DNA from: Methylomicrobium sp035916875
Lineage (GTDB): Bacteria > Pseudomonadota > Gammaproteobacteria > Methylococcales > Methylomonadaceae
Assembly: GCF_035916875.1 (NCBI RefSeq)
Contig: NZ_JAXUHN010000088.1
Span: 11,885 to 75,884, forward strand
DNA length: 64,000 bases
Direction of reading: 5' to 3'
Below, piece after piece: positions 43,559-52,451 of this stretch (the first letter of the stretch is position 1; every line of letters starts with the position of its first letter). The notes under the pieces were generated by a model. It worked only from the letters and a program-made list of their open reading frames with translations. It ran no database searches and was not told the origin of the DNA. A program made the translations under genes and the position numbers.

Positions 43559-45151
43559 ATGAAAAGCCCCTCAGTACAATGCTTGAAGCCCTGGCTATTG
43601 CCGGTATTGTCCGGTTTTTTTATTGGAACCAGCTACATTCCGTTCCCGCCCTGGGCGTCGCTATTCGGTTTCGTGCCGTTGTGGCTGTTCTGGAACCAGC
43701 AGACTCGCCTTAAAAATGTCTTGCTGGGCGGCCTTTTGACCTCTTTCGTCTTTACGATGATCGGCTTCAATTGGGTCACCTATCTGCTGCACGAATTCGC
43801 GCATCTGCCCTGGCCTTTGGCGGTCGTCGGCATGATCTTGTACGCCTTGCTCGCGCATTTGTTCGTGCCGATTGCGGGGATGCTCTGGTTTTGGGGCAGG
43901 AGCCGGTTTGCCTGGAGCGAATCTCTTTCCCTCGCCCTGATGACGATGATCACGGTGCTGTGCGAGGCTTACTCGCTGACATTGTTCGACTGGAATTTCG
44001 GTTATTCGTGGTATGGCGCGGGCGCGCCGATTTTTCATTTGGCCGAGGCGATCGGCTTCAAGGGACTCAGCGCGCTGACGCTGATCGCGAATCTGCCGCT
44101 GTATTGGGCCTGGGTGCAGCGCCGCCAGATTCGCGGCAAAATATTACTGGCGTCGGTCAGCACGGTGTTCGTGCTGCTGAATTTTGGCGGCTTGTGGCTG
44201 AAGAATCGCCTTCCTGAACCCGATGCATCGATCAATGCGTTGCTCGTGCAGGCCAGCATCGAAAATTCGGAAAAGCTGGCCGCCGAACTCGGTAAGGGCT
44301 TTCGCGAGGAAATTTTCAGACGCTACATGATGCTGACCGACCAGGGACTGGAGTCGCATAAAGACAAAAAGATCGATGTCGCTTTATGGCCCGAAACCGC
44401 GTTTCCGGCGATTCTCGGCCCGGAGTTCATGGCTCAGGACTATCCGTCCGCGTTGCGTGAATTTTTGCGGGAACGGCAACTGCCGCTGATTACCGGCGCT
44501 TACGGTTATGATCTGCAACAGCGGCTGCCGACCAATTCGCTGTTTATTCTGGACAAAAACGGCGAACTGTTACCGGCACATTACAGCAAGACGATTTTGC
44601 TTGCATTCGGCGAATATATTCCGGGTGAGCAAACATTTCCGCAAATCCGGCAATGGTTGCCTGAAACCGGCCAATTTGCGCGCGGCAAGGGCCCCAGCGA
44701 GTTATTGACATGGAACGGTTTCAAGATCGGCGCGCAAATCTGCTACGAAAGCCTGTTTCCCGGATTTTCGCGCGAACTTGCCAGCCGCGGCGCGGAGTTC
44801 ATCGTAAACGCGACGAACGATTCCTGGTATGGTTCTTGGCAGGAGCCCTATCAGCATATGTACATGACGTTGGCGCGCGGCGTCGAATTTAGGATTCCGG
44901 TACTGAGGGTCACCAATACCGGCATTTCGACCGTCGCGCTGGCATCTGGTGAGATTCTCGAACGTTCGCCGATCTATCGTCCTTGGAGCGGCGTGTATGA
45001 AGTCCGCTACCGGAAAAATCCGCAGCCGACTTTTTATCAGCGCGGGTTTTGGCTGGTCCCAGCCCTGCTCTGGTTGTCCCTGGCTCTATTGCTAATCGCG
45101 GGTTTTACCCAACGCAGAAAGCCTGACTTACCGGAAATAGTGTCTAGATAA
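43559..45151 (+). CDS. lnt: apolipoprotein N-acyltransferase Lnt
   Basis: 530 residues. Six or so N-terminal membrane helices and a periplasmic nitrilase-like domain with the triad Glu in WPETAFP (about 277), Lys in HYSKTILLAFGEYIP (about 344) and Cys in GAQICYESLFP (about 398). Acylates the N-terminal Cys of lipoproteins such as Pal. No corC/ybeX gene precedes it. Convergent with acyP, 3' ends overlapping by 8 nt. Confidence 0.98.
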   Translation: MKSPSVQCLKPWLLPVLSGFFIGTSYIPFPPWASLFGFVPLWLFWNQQTRLKNVLLGGLLTSFVFTMIGFNWVTYLLHEFAHLPWPLAVVGMILYALLAHLFVPIAGMLWFWGRSRFAWSESLSLALMTMITVLCEAYSLTLFDWNFGYSWYGAGAPIFHLAEAIGFKGLSALTLIANLPLYWAWVQRRQIRGKILLASVSTVFVLLNFGGLWLKNRLPEPDASINALLVQASIENSEKLAAELGKGFREEIFRRYMMLTDQGLESHKDKKIDVALWPETAFPAILGPEFMAQDYPSALREFLRERQLPLITGAYGYDLQQRLPTNSLFILDKNGELLPAHYSKTILLAFGEYIPGEQTFPQIRQWLPETGQFARGKGPSELLTWNGFKIGAQICYESLFPGFSRELASRGAEFIVNATNDSWYGSWQEPYQHMYMTLARGVEFRIPVLRVTNTGISTVALASGEILERSPIYRPWSGVYEVRYRKNPQPTFYQRGFWLVPALLWLSLALLLIAGFTQRRKPDLPEIVSR

Positions 45152-45413
45152 TGTCAAACGAAGTGAAATTGAATTCCGGCTCGAACTCGGTCACTTCAAT
45201 GTTGTCCACGCGCGCGGTCACCGGCCCCTTCCTGCACCATCTGATGAATTTTTCGACCATCAGATGTTCGGCTTCGGCAAAAATTTCAACCCGGCCGTCC
45301 GGAAGATTTTGCACCGTGCCGTTGATTGCCAAATGCTTGGCCTTATTCTGAGTAAAAAGCCTGAAATAGACGCCCTGGACACGGCCGGACACCACGATTT
45401 TTACTCTGCGCAT
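45144..45413 (-). CDS. acyP: acylphosphatase
   Basis: 89 residues from ATG 45413. Active-site loop GRVQGVYFR with the catalytic Arg, and GTVQNLPDGRVEIFAE with the Asn. Cleaves acyl phosphates. The gene overlaps rlmKL at its start and lnt at its end, so all three are packed together. Confidence 0.95.
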   Translation of the reverse strand: MRRVKIVVSGRVQGVYFRLFTQNKAKHLAINGTVQNLPDGRVEIFAEAEHLMVEKFIRWCRKGPVTARVDNIEVTEFEPEFNFTSFDII

Positions 45414-47611
45414 GTTTTTTGCATTCTCCAACAGTAATGGATTTTCGGATTGCGGGAAAAATCTTCCGGGATGGTCGCCGCGCTGATGTCTTCAATGAGC
45501 AAATCGGGCAACGCCTGATAATCCATTTTAAAGCGCCGGAAGTTGGTCGAAAAATATAATACGCCGTTTGGAGCCAAAAGGCTGGCGGCGTGGGTAATCA
45601 ATTGTACATGGTCTTGCTGAATGTCGAAAACGTCTTCCATCCGTTTTGAATTCGAAAAGGTGGGCGGATCGAGAAAAATTAGATCGTATTGCCGGCAATA
45701 GGGTTGCGCAACTTCCTGAGCCAGCCATTCCAGGCAGTCGGACTGAACGAATTCATGCGCGCCGGCGAGATCATTCAGCGCCAGGTTCCGCTTCGCCCAA
45801 TTGACATAGGTATGCGACATGTCGACCGTGGTCGAGGCAATAGCCCCGCCCTTCGCCGCATGCACGGTCGCGCTGCCGGTATAGGCGAACAGATTCAAAA
45901 AGCGCTTGCCTTTCGCTTCTTTTTGAATCCTGAGGCGGATCGGTCGGTGATCGAGAAACAGCCCGGTATCAAGATAATCCTCGAAATTGATCCAAAACTT
46001 GCAGCCGCCTTCCTCGACGACATGAAAACGGCCGGCTTCTCCGTGTTTTTCATATTGCTCGGTATTTTTTTGCTTGCGGCGGATTTTCAGGAACACGTTT
46101 TCCTTAGGGATTCGGAGCACCTTCGGGATCTCCGCCAGCACACCGGCCAGCCGGCGGTCGGCCTTGAACGGATCGACGCTCTTTGGTGGCTCGTATTCCT
46201 GCACGTTGACCCAGGTTTCCTCGCCCTGATAGATGTCGACCGCGACCGCGAATTCGGGCAGATCCGCATCATAGACGCGGTAGCAGGTAATCCGGTTTTG
46301 CTTCGCCCATTTCGCGAGTTTTTTCAGATTCTTTTGCAGACGGTTCGCAAACATTTCGGCGCCGGCCGTCTCCTCGGTTGGCTGCTGGCTGCCTTCGACC
46401 GCGCGGCTGATGCGTTCCTCCGGCGTCCTCGCCTTCGGAATGAAAAACGCTTCCGGCTCGATGTTCATGCGCAGCAGTTTGCATTCGAGCGCGCCATTAT
46501 ACAGCGTCACCGGTTTTTGCGAACGAATGCCGAGGCGGAAGCCGAGCTCCGGGTCGCTGATGATCAGCGCGGCCTTCCAGCCGGTAAAACGGGTTTTCAA
46601 AATCTCGCCGAAGCGTTGATAAAGATCGGCGGTTTCCTGCGAATCGCCGAGCCGTTCGCCATAGGGCGGATTGCAGATCACCAGACCCGGCGGCCAGCTT
46701 GCAGCTGGCTCGGCATCGGCAATGTCGCGGCGTTCGACATGAATTTTATGTTGCAGGCCGGCATTCGCGATGTGCGTCAATGCCGCATTGACCGACTGGC
46801 GGTCGCGGTCGAAACCCGCGATCACCGGAATCTTGTCAATGCCGGCCAGTTTCCGCTGGCGGGCGTCCTCGCGAATCGTCCGCCAAACCTCCGCATCATG
46901 CTTTTTCCAGCCGAGAAAACCGTAATAATCCCTGAGCAGACCGGGCGCGAAATCGCCCGCGATCATCGCGGCCTCGGTCAATAGCGTGCCGGAGCCGCAC
47001 ATCGGATCGATCAGCGAGCCGCCGACTTTGGCGATGTCCGGCCAGCCGCTTTTCAGCAGCATCGCGGCCGCCAGGTTTTCCTTGATCGGCGCCTGAATCG
47101 TGATGTCGCGGTAACCACGGCGGTGCAGGCTTTCGCCGGATAGATCGAGGCTCAATTGCGCTGTCAGCCCCTGCAAATGCACATTGATGCGGATGTCGGG
47201 CCGCTCGGTCGCAATATTCGGGCGCTTCTGAAACTTCGCGCGCATCTGATCGACGATCGCATCCTTGACCTTCAACGCGCCGAAGTGCGAATGCGTGATC
47301 ACCTCCGAGTTCTTCGCGCTGAACGACACCGCAAAGCTATCTTCCGGCCCCATATGCTCGAACCAGTTGATCCTTTTGACGCCATAATAAAGATCATCCT
47401 GGGTTTTGACGTCGAAGGTGCTCAATAGCAGCAGCACACGGTTCGCGGTTCTGGACCACAGGCAGGCGCGGTAAGCTGCCGCCAGATCACCTTCGAAGGC
47501 GGCGCCGGCCAACGCCGGTTTGATATTGAGCCCGCCAAGCTGTTTCAATTCTTCGCAAAGAACGGCTTCCATCGCCTTCGGTGTCGTGGCGAAAAACTGG
47601 TAATGGGGCAT
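45401..47611 (-). CDS. rlmKL: 23S rRNA methyltransferase RlmKL
   Basis: 736 residues, slightly longer than E. coli RlmL (702). N-terminal THUMP domain (about 40-155); first SAM domain with the m2G2445 catalytic NPPYGERLG (about 311); second domain for m7G2069 with FLNLFAYTGSATVHAAKGG (about 570) and DPPTFSNSKRM (about 655). A bifunctional fusion of both enzymes. Its 3' end overlaps acyP. Confidence 0.97.
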   Translation of the reverse strand: MPHYQFFATTPKAMEAVLCEELKQLGGLNIKPALAGAAFEGDLAAAYRACLWSRTANRVLLLLSTFDVKTQDDLYYGVKRINWFEHMGPEDSFAVSFSAKNSEVITHSHFGALKVKDAIVDQMRAKFQKRPNIATERPDIRINVHLQGLTAQLSLDLSGESLHRRGYRDITIQAPIKENLAAAMLLKSGWPDIAKVGGSLIDPMCGSGTLLTEAAMIAGDFAPGLLRDYYGFLGWKKHDAEVWRTIREDARQRKLAGIDKIPVIAGFDRDRQSVNAALTHIANAGLQHKIHVERRDIADAEPAASWPPGLVICNPPYGERLGDSQETADLYQRFGEILKTRFTGWKAALIISDPELGFRLGIRSQKPVTLYNGALECKLLRMNIEPEAFFIPKARTPEERISRAVEGSQQPTEETAGAEMFANRLQKNLKKLAKWAKQNRITCYRVYDADLPEFAVAVDIYQGEETWVNVQEYEPPKSVDPFKADRRLAGVLAEIPKVLRIPKENVFLKIRRKQKNTEQYEKHGEAGRFHVVEEGGCKFWINFEDYLDTGLFLDHRPIRLRIQKEAKGKRFLNLFAYTGSATVHAAKGGAIASTTVDMSHTYVNWAKRNLALNDLAGAHEFVQSDCLEWLAQEVAQPYCRQYDLIFLDPPTFSNSKRMEDVFDIQQDHVQLITHAASLLAPNGVLYFSTNFRRFKMDYQALPDLLIEDISAATIPEDFSRNPKIHYCWRMQKTCAE

Positions 47612-47667
47612 TTTTAAAAGATTGGGGATGTAAGGATAAATAGCGTATTTTACGCCGGATAGGCCGG

Positions 47668-47707
47668 GTTAGCATAGCTACTTGTTCCAGCGGCTATGCT
47701 AGCGGAA
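47668..47707. repeat. dispersed hairpin (GGGTTAGC type)
   Basis: TTAGCATAGC (about 47668-47680) and its complement GCTATGCTAG, with a 14-nt loop, followed by a second palindromic GGGTC..GCTAACCC near 47720-47747. This GGGTTAGC-containing palindrome family resembles the repeats at 29741 and 26245. Lies in the 153-bp gap upstream of rlmKL and downstream of the FKBP gene. Confidence 0.55.
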
Positions 47708-47764
47708 ACCTGAGGGAGAGTGCTGGGTCAGGCAGCGCTAACCCACGCAACGAATCTTACAAAC

Positions 47765-48244
47765 TTATTGAATTTTGATCAGCTCGACATCGAAAATCAG
47801 CGCCTCGTTCGGACCGATCGGTCCCGCGCCGCGCTCGCCGTAAGCCAGCTCGGATGGAATATAAAGACGGTATTTAGCGCCTTCAGTCATCAATTGTACG
47901 CCTTCGGTCCAACCGGGAATGACGCCATTCAAAGGAAAAGTAATCGGCTCGCCACGGCTGTAAGAACTATCGAACTCCTTGCCATCGATCGTCGTACCTT
48001 TGTAATGCACGGTCACATTATCAGTTGCCGAAGGCGAGACCGTGCCGGTGCCCTTCGTCAATACTTCATACTGCAAACCGCTTTTGGTCGTTACGATATT
48101 GGGTTTTTTACCATTCTGAGCCAAAAAAGCGGCACTTTCGGCCTTTGTTTCCGCCGGCGTGGTTGCATTGGCCAAGGAAACAATCGTTAAACCGACAACA
48201 ACCACAGTCACAAATGAAATGATTTGAGTTTGAAGTTTACCCAC
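47765..48244 (-). CDS. FKBP-type periplasmic peptidyl-prolyl isomerase
   Basis: 159 residues from GTG 48244, which has GGAGAT a few bases upstream and begins a signal peptide (GKLQTQIISFVTVVVVGL); an earlier in-frame start would precede it. FKBP domain (about 60-159): VTVHYKGTTIDGKEFDSSYS, GVIPGWTEGVQLM and YIPSELAYGERG. Folding helper in the periplasm, FkpA/Mip-like but with a short dimerisation region. Confidence 0.92.
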   Translation of the reverse strand: MGKLQTQIISFVTVVVVGLTIVSLANATTPAETKAESAAFLAQNGKKPNIVTTKSGLQYEVLTKGTGTVSPSATDNVTVHYKGTTIDGKEFDSSYSRGEPITFPLNGVIPGWTEGVQLMTEGAKYRLYIPSELAYGERGAGPIGPNEALIFDVELIKIQ

Positions 48245-48425
48245 GGTATCTCCATTTAAATTATTATTGGAAACTATAGTGTAACAAAAAAAAGACGCTG
48301 TGAATCGCTCGCGCCCCCATTGCGGCTGCGGCAATTTGTCCCACCCCTCGCAAGTTATCTCGATTCCTTCGCCGCTTTAAGCTTCTGGTAAAATAGCCTT
48401 ATCCAAACCCTGCCATCTTCCGTAT

Positions 48426-48779
48426 ATGTCGATTCCCATTGTCACGACCATCAGCCTGCTCTTGTGCAGCAATGTTTTTATGACCTTCGCCTGGTACGCG
48501 CATCTGAAGAATCTCGGCAACAAGCCCTGGATCATCGCCGCGCTGCTCAGCTGGGGGATTGCATTGTTCGAGTACCTGCTGCAAGTGCCAGCCAACAGAA
48601 TCGGCTTCACGCAGTTGTCGCTCGGCCAGTTAAAGATCATTCAAGAAGTCGTAACCTTGTCGGTCTTCGTGCCCTTTTCGCTGCTCTACATGAAGGAACC
48701 CTTGAAACTGGATTATCTCTGGGCCGGGCTCTGTCTGCTCGGAGCCGTGTATTTCATGTTTCGGGGCAACCCTCCCTAA
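48426..48779 (+). CDS. DUF486/DMT-family small membrane protein
   Basis: 117 residues, four membrane helices. MTFAWYAHLKNLGNKPWIIAALLSWGIALFEYLLQVPANRIG (shown in parts) and LKIIQEVVTLSVFVPFSLLYMKEPL identify DUF486. Function unknown. Confidence 0.9.
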   Translation: MSIPIVTTISLLLCSNVFMTFAWYAHLKNLGNKPWIIAALLSWGIALFEYLLQVPANRIGFTQLSLGQLKIIQEVVTLSVFVPFSLLYMKEPLKLDYLWAGLCLLGAVYFMFRGNPP

Positions 48780-48857
48780 CGAGCCATCGCCGCGATGTCT
48801 CGTTCCTCTTCGGAAGGGTCAGGCCGAGAAAAACACGGCCCGACCCGCAAAGCCGGA

Positions 48858-50795
48858 TTATTCGACCAGGAAATCGCGCATCATGCCCATATCCTCATGC
48901 TCGAGATTGTGGCAGTGATACATGAACAGGCCCTTGAAATCCTGGAACGGCTTGATGATCCGGACCGTTTCGCCCGGCATCACCAGCACCGTATCCTTTA
49001 AACCGCTTTCGATAAAGCCGTGGCGCACGCTTTCGTAGTCCTCCTCGTTGCCGGCGGCCATGCTGCGGCTGACGATCTGGAAAGACTGCCCGTGCAGATG
49101 GATCGGATGCGCCATGCTCATCATCATGCCCATGCCACCCATACCGCCTCCCATGCCCATGCCGCCTCCCTCGCCGCCGCCGTGCATGCCACCCATCATG
49201 CCGCCTTCCTCGCCACTGTCATGCATGCCTCCCATCATACCCATGCCGCCTCGGCCATGACTCATGCCACCTTCCTCGCCGCCGCCATGCATGCCCATAC
49301 CGCCCATCATGCCCATGCCATGACCTCCCCGGCCTCCGCCCATGCCGCCGTGCTGCATGCCGCCATTTTGCTCTGAACTTTGATGTTCCTTGTTCTCGCC
49401 GGAGGCTTTACCGCCATGCCCGCCGCCTTCGCCATGCGCATGAAAAATTTCCATCAATTGCACCGTGTTCAGGCGGATGCGTTCGTTCGGCTGTACATCG
49501 TCAAAGGCATACGGCCGGCCGTTCAGCAGCATCGCCATATGGCCCTCCGAAATGCCAATCGGTACCGGCTTAATGGCATTCGCGGTATCTTCAACTTTAT
49601 ACCGGTTGATCTTCGACAGTTGTTTCGGCAGCGCCGGACTGTCGCTGACCTTGCGCTTGACCCGCGCGGTAAAGATCGGATAATCGCTGCCGACCGGCAA
49701 AGCCGATCCGTGCATCATGCCGCCCATCATCCCCATCTGGTGGCCGCCGCCATTGCCTCCGCCCATGCCTCTCTGCATTCGCTCGGCCATTTTCGGCAAC
49801 ACGCCGGAATACGGCAGACTGCGCATCACCAGCTGCGAACCGACCGCACGCCCGCTAAAATCGACCCAGACATCCAGGCGCTCGCCCGGTGCGAGCATCA
49901 CATAAGGCTTGTGTTCCGGCGCCTCCAGCAAGCCGCCGTCGACCCCGAGCACGGTGATCGGCGTGCCGTCATCCCAACCGAGTTTGTAGATCCGCGCGGT
50001 CGAGCCGTTCAAAAAACGCAGGCGGTAAGCGCGGCTATCCACGTCTATCGTATAATCGGGACGTCCGTTAACCAGTATCCTGTCCCCGTAGTACCCCATC
50101 ATCCGGTCATGCATGCCGTGCATGCCGGCGACATACACCAGTTGATTCTGGTCGTCGAAGCGGCGATCCTGAATCACAATCGGAATTTCGTATTCGCCGG
50201 ACGGCAAGCCGAGCGCCGCCTCCTCGCCGTCATGCACGAACAGAGCGCCTGCCAGCCCGTGATAAACCTGCTTGGCGGTGATTTCGTGCGGATGCGGATG
50301 GTAGATGTTCATGCTGGCCCGGTTCAGCACTTCAAATTCGTAAACAAAGGTTTGGCCTGGGGCTATCGTATAACGCGGATGACCGTCCATTTCGGCCGGT
50401 ACATGCAAACCGTGCCAATGCGTAATGGTCGGCTCGGCGAGTTTATTGTGCAAATGAATACGGACCTTCTGTCCTTTCTGCAAGTGAATCAGCGGCCCCA
50501 GGTATGAGTTTGGAATCTCGACCAGCGACTCTCTCGGCCCCTTGATCAGATTGGCCGTGTATTGTTGCACCAAGGTAGACTTGCCCGGCAGTATCGGCAC
50601 CGAGGCGGAACGGCAAGAAAGCTCGAATTCGACATCCGGCTTAAAATTCGGCGACGCCTTGTTCGGCGCGAGCGTCGGCATCGGCTGCATGCCTCCCATC
50701 GCCCGAAGCATCGTCGGCATGCCGGCAAAAGCCAACAAACCCAGACTCGAATGCGTCAAAAAGCGGCGGCGGCTATAATGGGTATTCTTCGGCAT
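48858..50795 (-). CDS. TAT-exported multicopper oxidase with Met/Gly/His-rich loop
   Basis: 645 residues. Twin-arginine signal (SRRRFLTHSSLG). Cupredoxin copper motifs: ITHWHGLHVP, IYHPHPHE, HPIHLHGQSF and the type-1 site HCHNLEHEDMGMM at the C-terminus. Between about 480 and 575 lies a run of short MGG, GMM, HGG and EEGG units, a methionine/histidine-rich region like those thought to bind Cu(I) in CueO/PcoA types. Likely oxidises Cu(I) or other substrates in the periplasm. An independent unit; no copper efflux gene next to it. Confidence 0.93.
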   Translation of the reverse strand: MPKNTHYSRRRFLTHSSLGLLAFAGMPTMLRAMGGMQPMPTLAPNKASPNFKPDVEFELSCRSASVPILPGKSTLVQQYTANLIKGPRESLVEIPNSYLGPLIHLQKGQKVRIHLHNKLAEPTITHWHGLHVPAEMDGHPRYTIAPGQTFVYEFEVLNRASMNIYHPHPHEITAKQVYHGLAGALFVHDGEEAALGLPSGEYEIPIVIQDRRFDDQNQLVYVAGMHGMHDRMMGYYGDRILVNGRPDYTIDVDSRAYRLRFLNGSTARIYKLGWDDGTPITVLGVDGGLLEAPEHKPYVMLAPGERLDVWVDFSGRAVGSQLVMRSLPYSGVLPKMAERMQRGMGGGNGGGHQMGMMGGMMHGSALPVGSDYPIFTARVKRKVSDSPALPKQLSKINRYKVEDTANAIKPVPIGISEGHMAMLLNGRPYAFDDVQPNERIRLNTVQLMEIFHAHGEGGGHGGKASGENKEHQSSEQNGGMQHGGMGGGRGGHGMGMMGGMGMHGGGEEGGMSHGRGGMGMMGGMHDSGEEGGMMGGMHGGGEGGGMGMGGGMGGMGMMMSMAHPIHLHGQSFQIVSRSMAAGNEEDYESVRHGFIESGLKDTVLVMPGETVRIIKPFQDFKGLFMYHCHNLEHEDMGMMRDFLVE

Positions 50796-51105
50796 AAATC
50801 CTCCTTAATACTTGTTTTATTATAAAAACCCTTATCATCATAGGGATTAACTCGGAGTTTATATTAGTGTTTCGTAATCCTCAAGCTTAAAATCTCTAGC
50901 CAGATAGTAGATTCCCATTATACGGCGAGATAATGGACTTGTTGATGACATCATCCCTGTTTTGTCCTCGAAAAATTCGAAAAGTTCTGTAAAAAAACCT
51001 AGCCCAACCTTTGCCGGCGCCTTCATCCATGCGCCGGCAGATTTTATTGTTCACCTCCCGTAAAAATGCTATTTTTTAAGCATACATTCATCACTCATCT
51101 CAAAT
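50796..51105. other. intergenic region between divergent oxidase and ald
   Basis: 310 bases. Contains the hairpin at 51012-51039 and otherwise no gene. Promoters for both flanking genes must be here; no confident -35/-10 was picked. Confidence 0.5.
51012..51039 (+). promoter_or_regulatory. GC-rich hairpin upstream of ald
   Basis: Perfect TGCCGGCGC (51012-51020) / GCGCCGGCA (51031-51039), followed by GATTTTATTG. The short T-rich tail gives it the look of a terminator, placed 66 nt before the ald ATG on the same strand. It may attenuate ald or end a transcript from the left. Confidence 0.45.
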
Positions 51106-52224
51106 ATGCTGATCGGACTGCCCAAAGAAGTGAAAGACAATGAGTTCAGAGCAGGCCTGACGCCCGGCGCGGTCAACGCCCTGACCCGCCAAGGCCATCG
51201 CGTCAAGGTGCAGAGCGGCGCCGGCATCGGCAGTTCGTTCACCGACCTCGAGTATCTATCCGCCGGCGCGGAAATCGTGATGCATGCGGAAGAAGCCTGG
51301 GCCGCGAACATGGTCGTCAAAGTCAAGGAGCCGATCGAAGCAGAATACCGTTATCTGAACAAAGATACGATTCTGTTCACCTACCTGCATTTGGCCTCTA
51401 ACCTTACCCTGACCGATGTCCTGTTACAAAGCGGCATCACCAGCATCGCCTATGAAACGGTGCAATTTCCTGATGGCAGGCTGCCCTTGTTGATGCCGAT
51501 GAGCGAAGTCGCAGGGCGTATGGCGGCCCAGGTCGGCGCGACCTATCTGCAAAAAAACCATGGCGGCCGCGGCATCCTGATGTCCGGTATTCCGGGTGTC
51601 CCGCCCGCCACCGTGGTGATTCTTGGAGCCGGCATCGCCGGCTCCAATGCGGCAAGGGTCGCTGTCGGTTTCGGTGCCGCGGTCACTGTGCTCGATGTCA
51701 ATTATGAGCGCCTGAAAACGCTGGACGATATCTACCGAGGACAACTGCAAACCCGCATCAGTAACGCCTATACGATCGAAGAAGCAGTCTATGAAGCCGA
51801 TCTGGTTATCGGCGCGGTATTGATTCCGGGAGCCAAAGCCCCCTGGTTGATCCGAGCCGATATGCTAAAAAAAATGCGCCAGGGCGCAGTGATCGTCGAT
51901 GTCTCGATCGATCAGGGCGGCTGCGTCGAAACCGCGCGTCCGACTACTCACAGCGATCCGACCTACACAGTCGACGGCATCGTGCATTATTGTGTCGCCA
52001 ACATGCCCGGCGCAGTCCCGCGCACCAGCACCCTCGCCCTGAATAACGCCACCCTGCCCTACATACTGAATCTGGCCAACGAAGGACTGGACGCCCTCCG
52101 CCGCGACAACGCACTGCAACTCGGCCTCACCACCCATCGAGGTCATCTTACCCACGCAGCCGTAGCCCAATCACTCGCTCTCAACTACATGGAGCCGCTG
52201 CAAGCCTTGTCGGCCAGCGCCTGA
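51106..52224 (+). CDS. ald: alanine dehydrogenase
   Basis: 372 residues. MLIGLPKEVKDNEFRAGLTP, VVKVKEPIEAEYRYL, the NAD-binding GAGIAGSNAARVA and the catalytic region VDVSIDQGGC identify it. Interconverts alanine with pyruvate and ammonia. In methanotrophs this is one route of ammonia assimilation, but that is context knowledge. The tRNA-Lys follows on the same strand. Confidence 0.97.
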   Translation: MLIGLPKEVKDNEFRAGLTPGAVNALTRQGHRVKVQSGAGIGSSFTDLEYLSAGAEIVMHAEEAWAANMVVKVKEPIEAEYRYLNKDTILFTYLHLASNLTLTDVLLQSGITSIAYETVQFPDGRLPLLMPMSEVAGRMAAQVGATYLQKNHGGRGILMSGIPGVPPATVVILGAGIAGSNAARVAVGFGAAVTVLDVNYERLKTLDDIYRGQLQTRISNAYTIEEAVYEADLVIGAVLIPGAKAPWLIRADMLKKMRQGAVIVDVSIDQGGCVETARPTTHSDPTYTVDGIVHYCVANMPGAVPRTSTLALNNATLPYILNLANEGLDALRRDNALQLGLTTHRGHLTHAAVAQSLALNYMEPLQALSASA

Positions 52225-52359
52225 CAACTTGTTGAGCGAAAAAAATTATTTTTATTTTAACAATTCAGAGATTAATCCAAAAAGACATCATTCCTGTCCA
52301 TCTATGACAAAAAATCTTGCTAATATAAAAAAACCGCTTTATAATTCGATTTCTTTGTT

Positions 52360-52435
52360 GGGTCGTTAGCTCAGTCGGTAGAGCATCGCACTTTTAATGC
52401 GGTTGTCCCGGGTTCGAATCCCGGACGACCCACCA
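52360..52435 (+). tRNA. tRNA-Lys(TTT)
   Basis: 76 nt. Acceptor GGGTCGT/ACGACCC, D-loop AGTCGGTA, anticodon loop CTTTTAA with TTT at the anticodon, T-arm CCGGG-TTCGAAT-CCCGG and encoded CCA (52433-52435). Its 3' part (from 52391) is repeated at 62716-62764, so it is the prophage attachment site; the tRNA itself stays intact. Confidence 0.98.
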
Positions 52436-52439
52436 ACTA
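52391..52439. other. attL core (49-bp direct repeat, copy 1)
   Basis: Runs from the C at tRNA position 32 through CCA to ACTA. Identical to 62716-62764; the sequences diverge immediately outside (before: A versus T; after: A versus G). Marks the phage-host junction on the integrase side. Confidence 0.95.
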
Positions 52440-52451
52440 ATATATTAAAAA

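Noticed and set aside
45689..46984. 431-codon plus-strand frame opposite rlmKL
   Set aside because: Same reason: fully inside a certain gene, with shadow composition.
49020..49376. Ala/His-rich plus-strand frame opposite the copper oxidase
   Set aside because: It is the reverse reading of the Met/Gly/His repeat of the oxidase.
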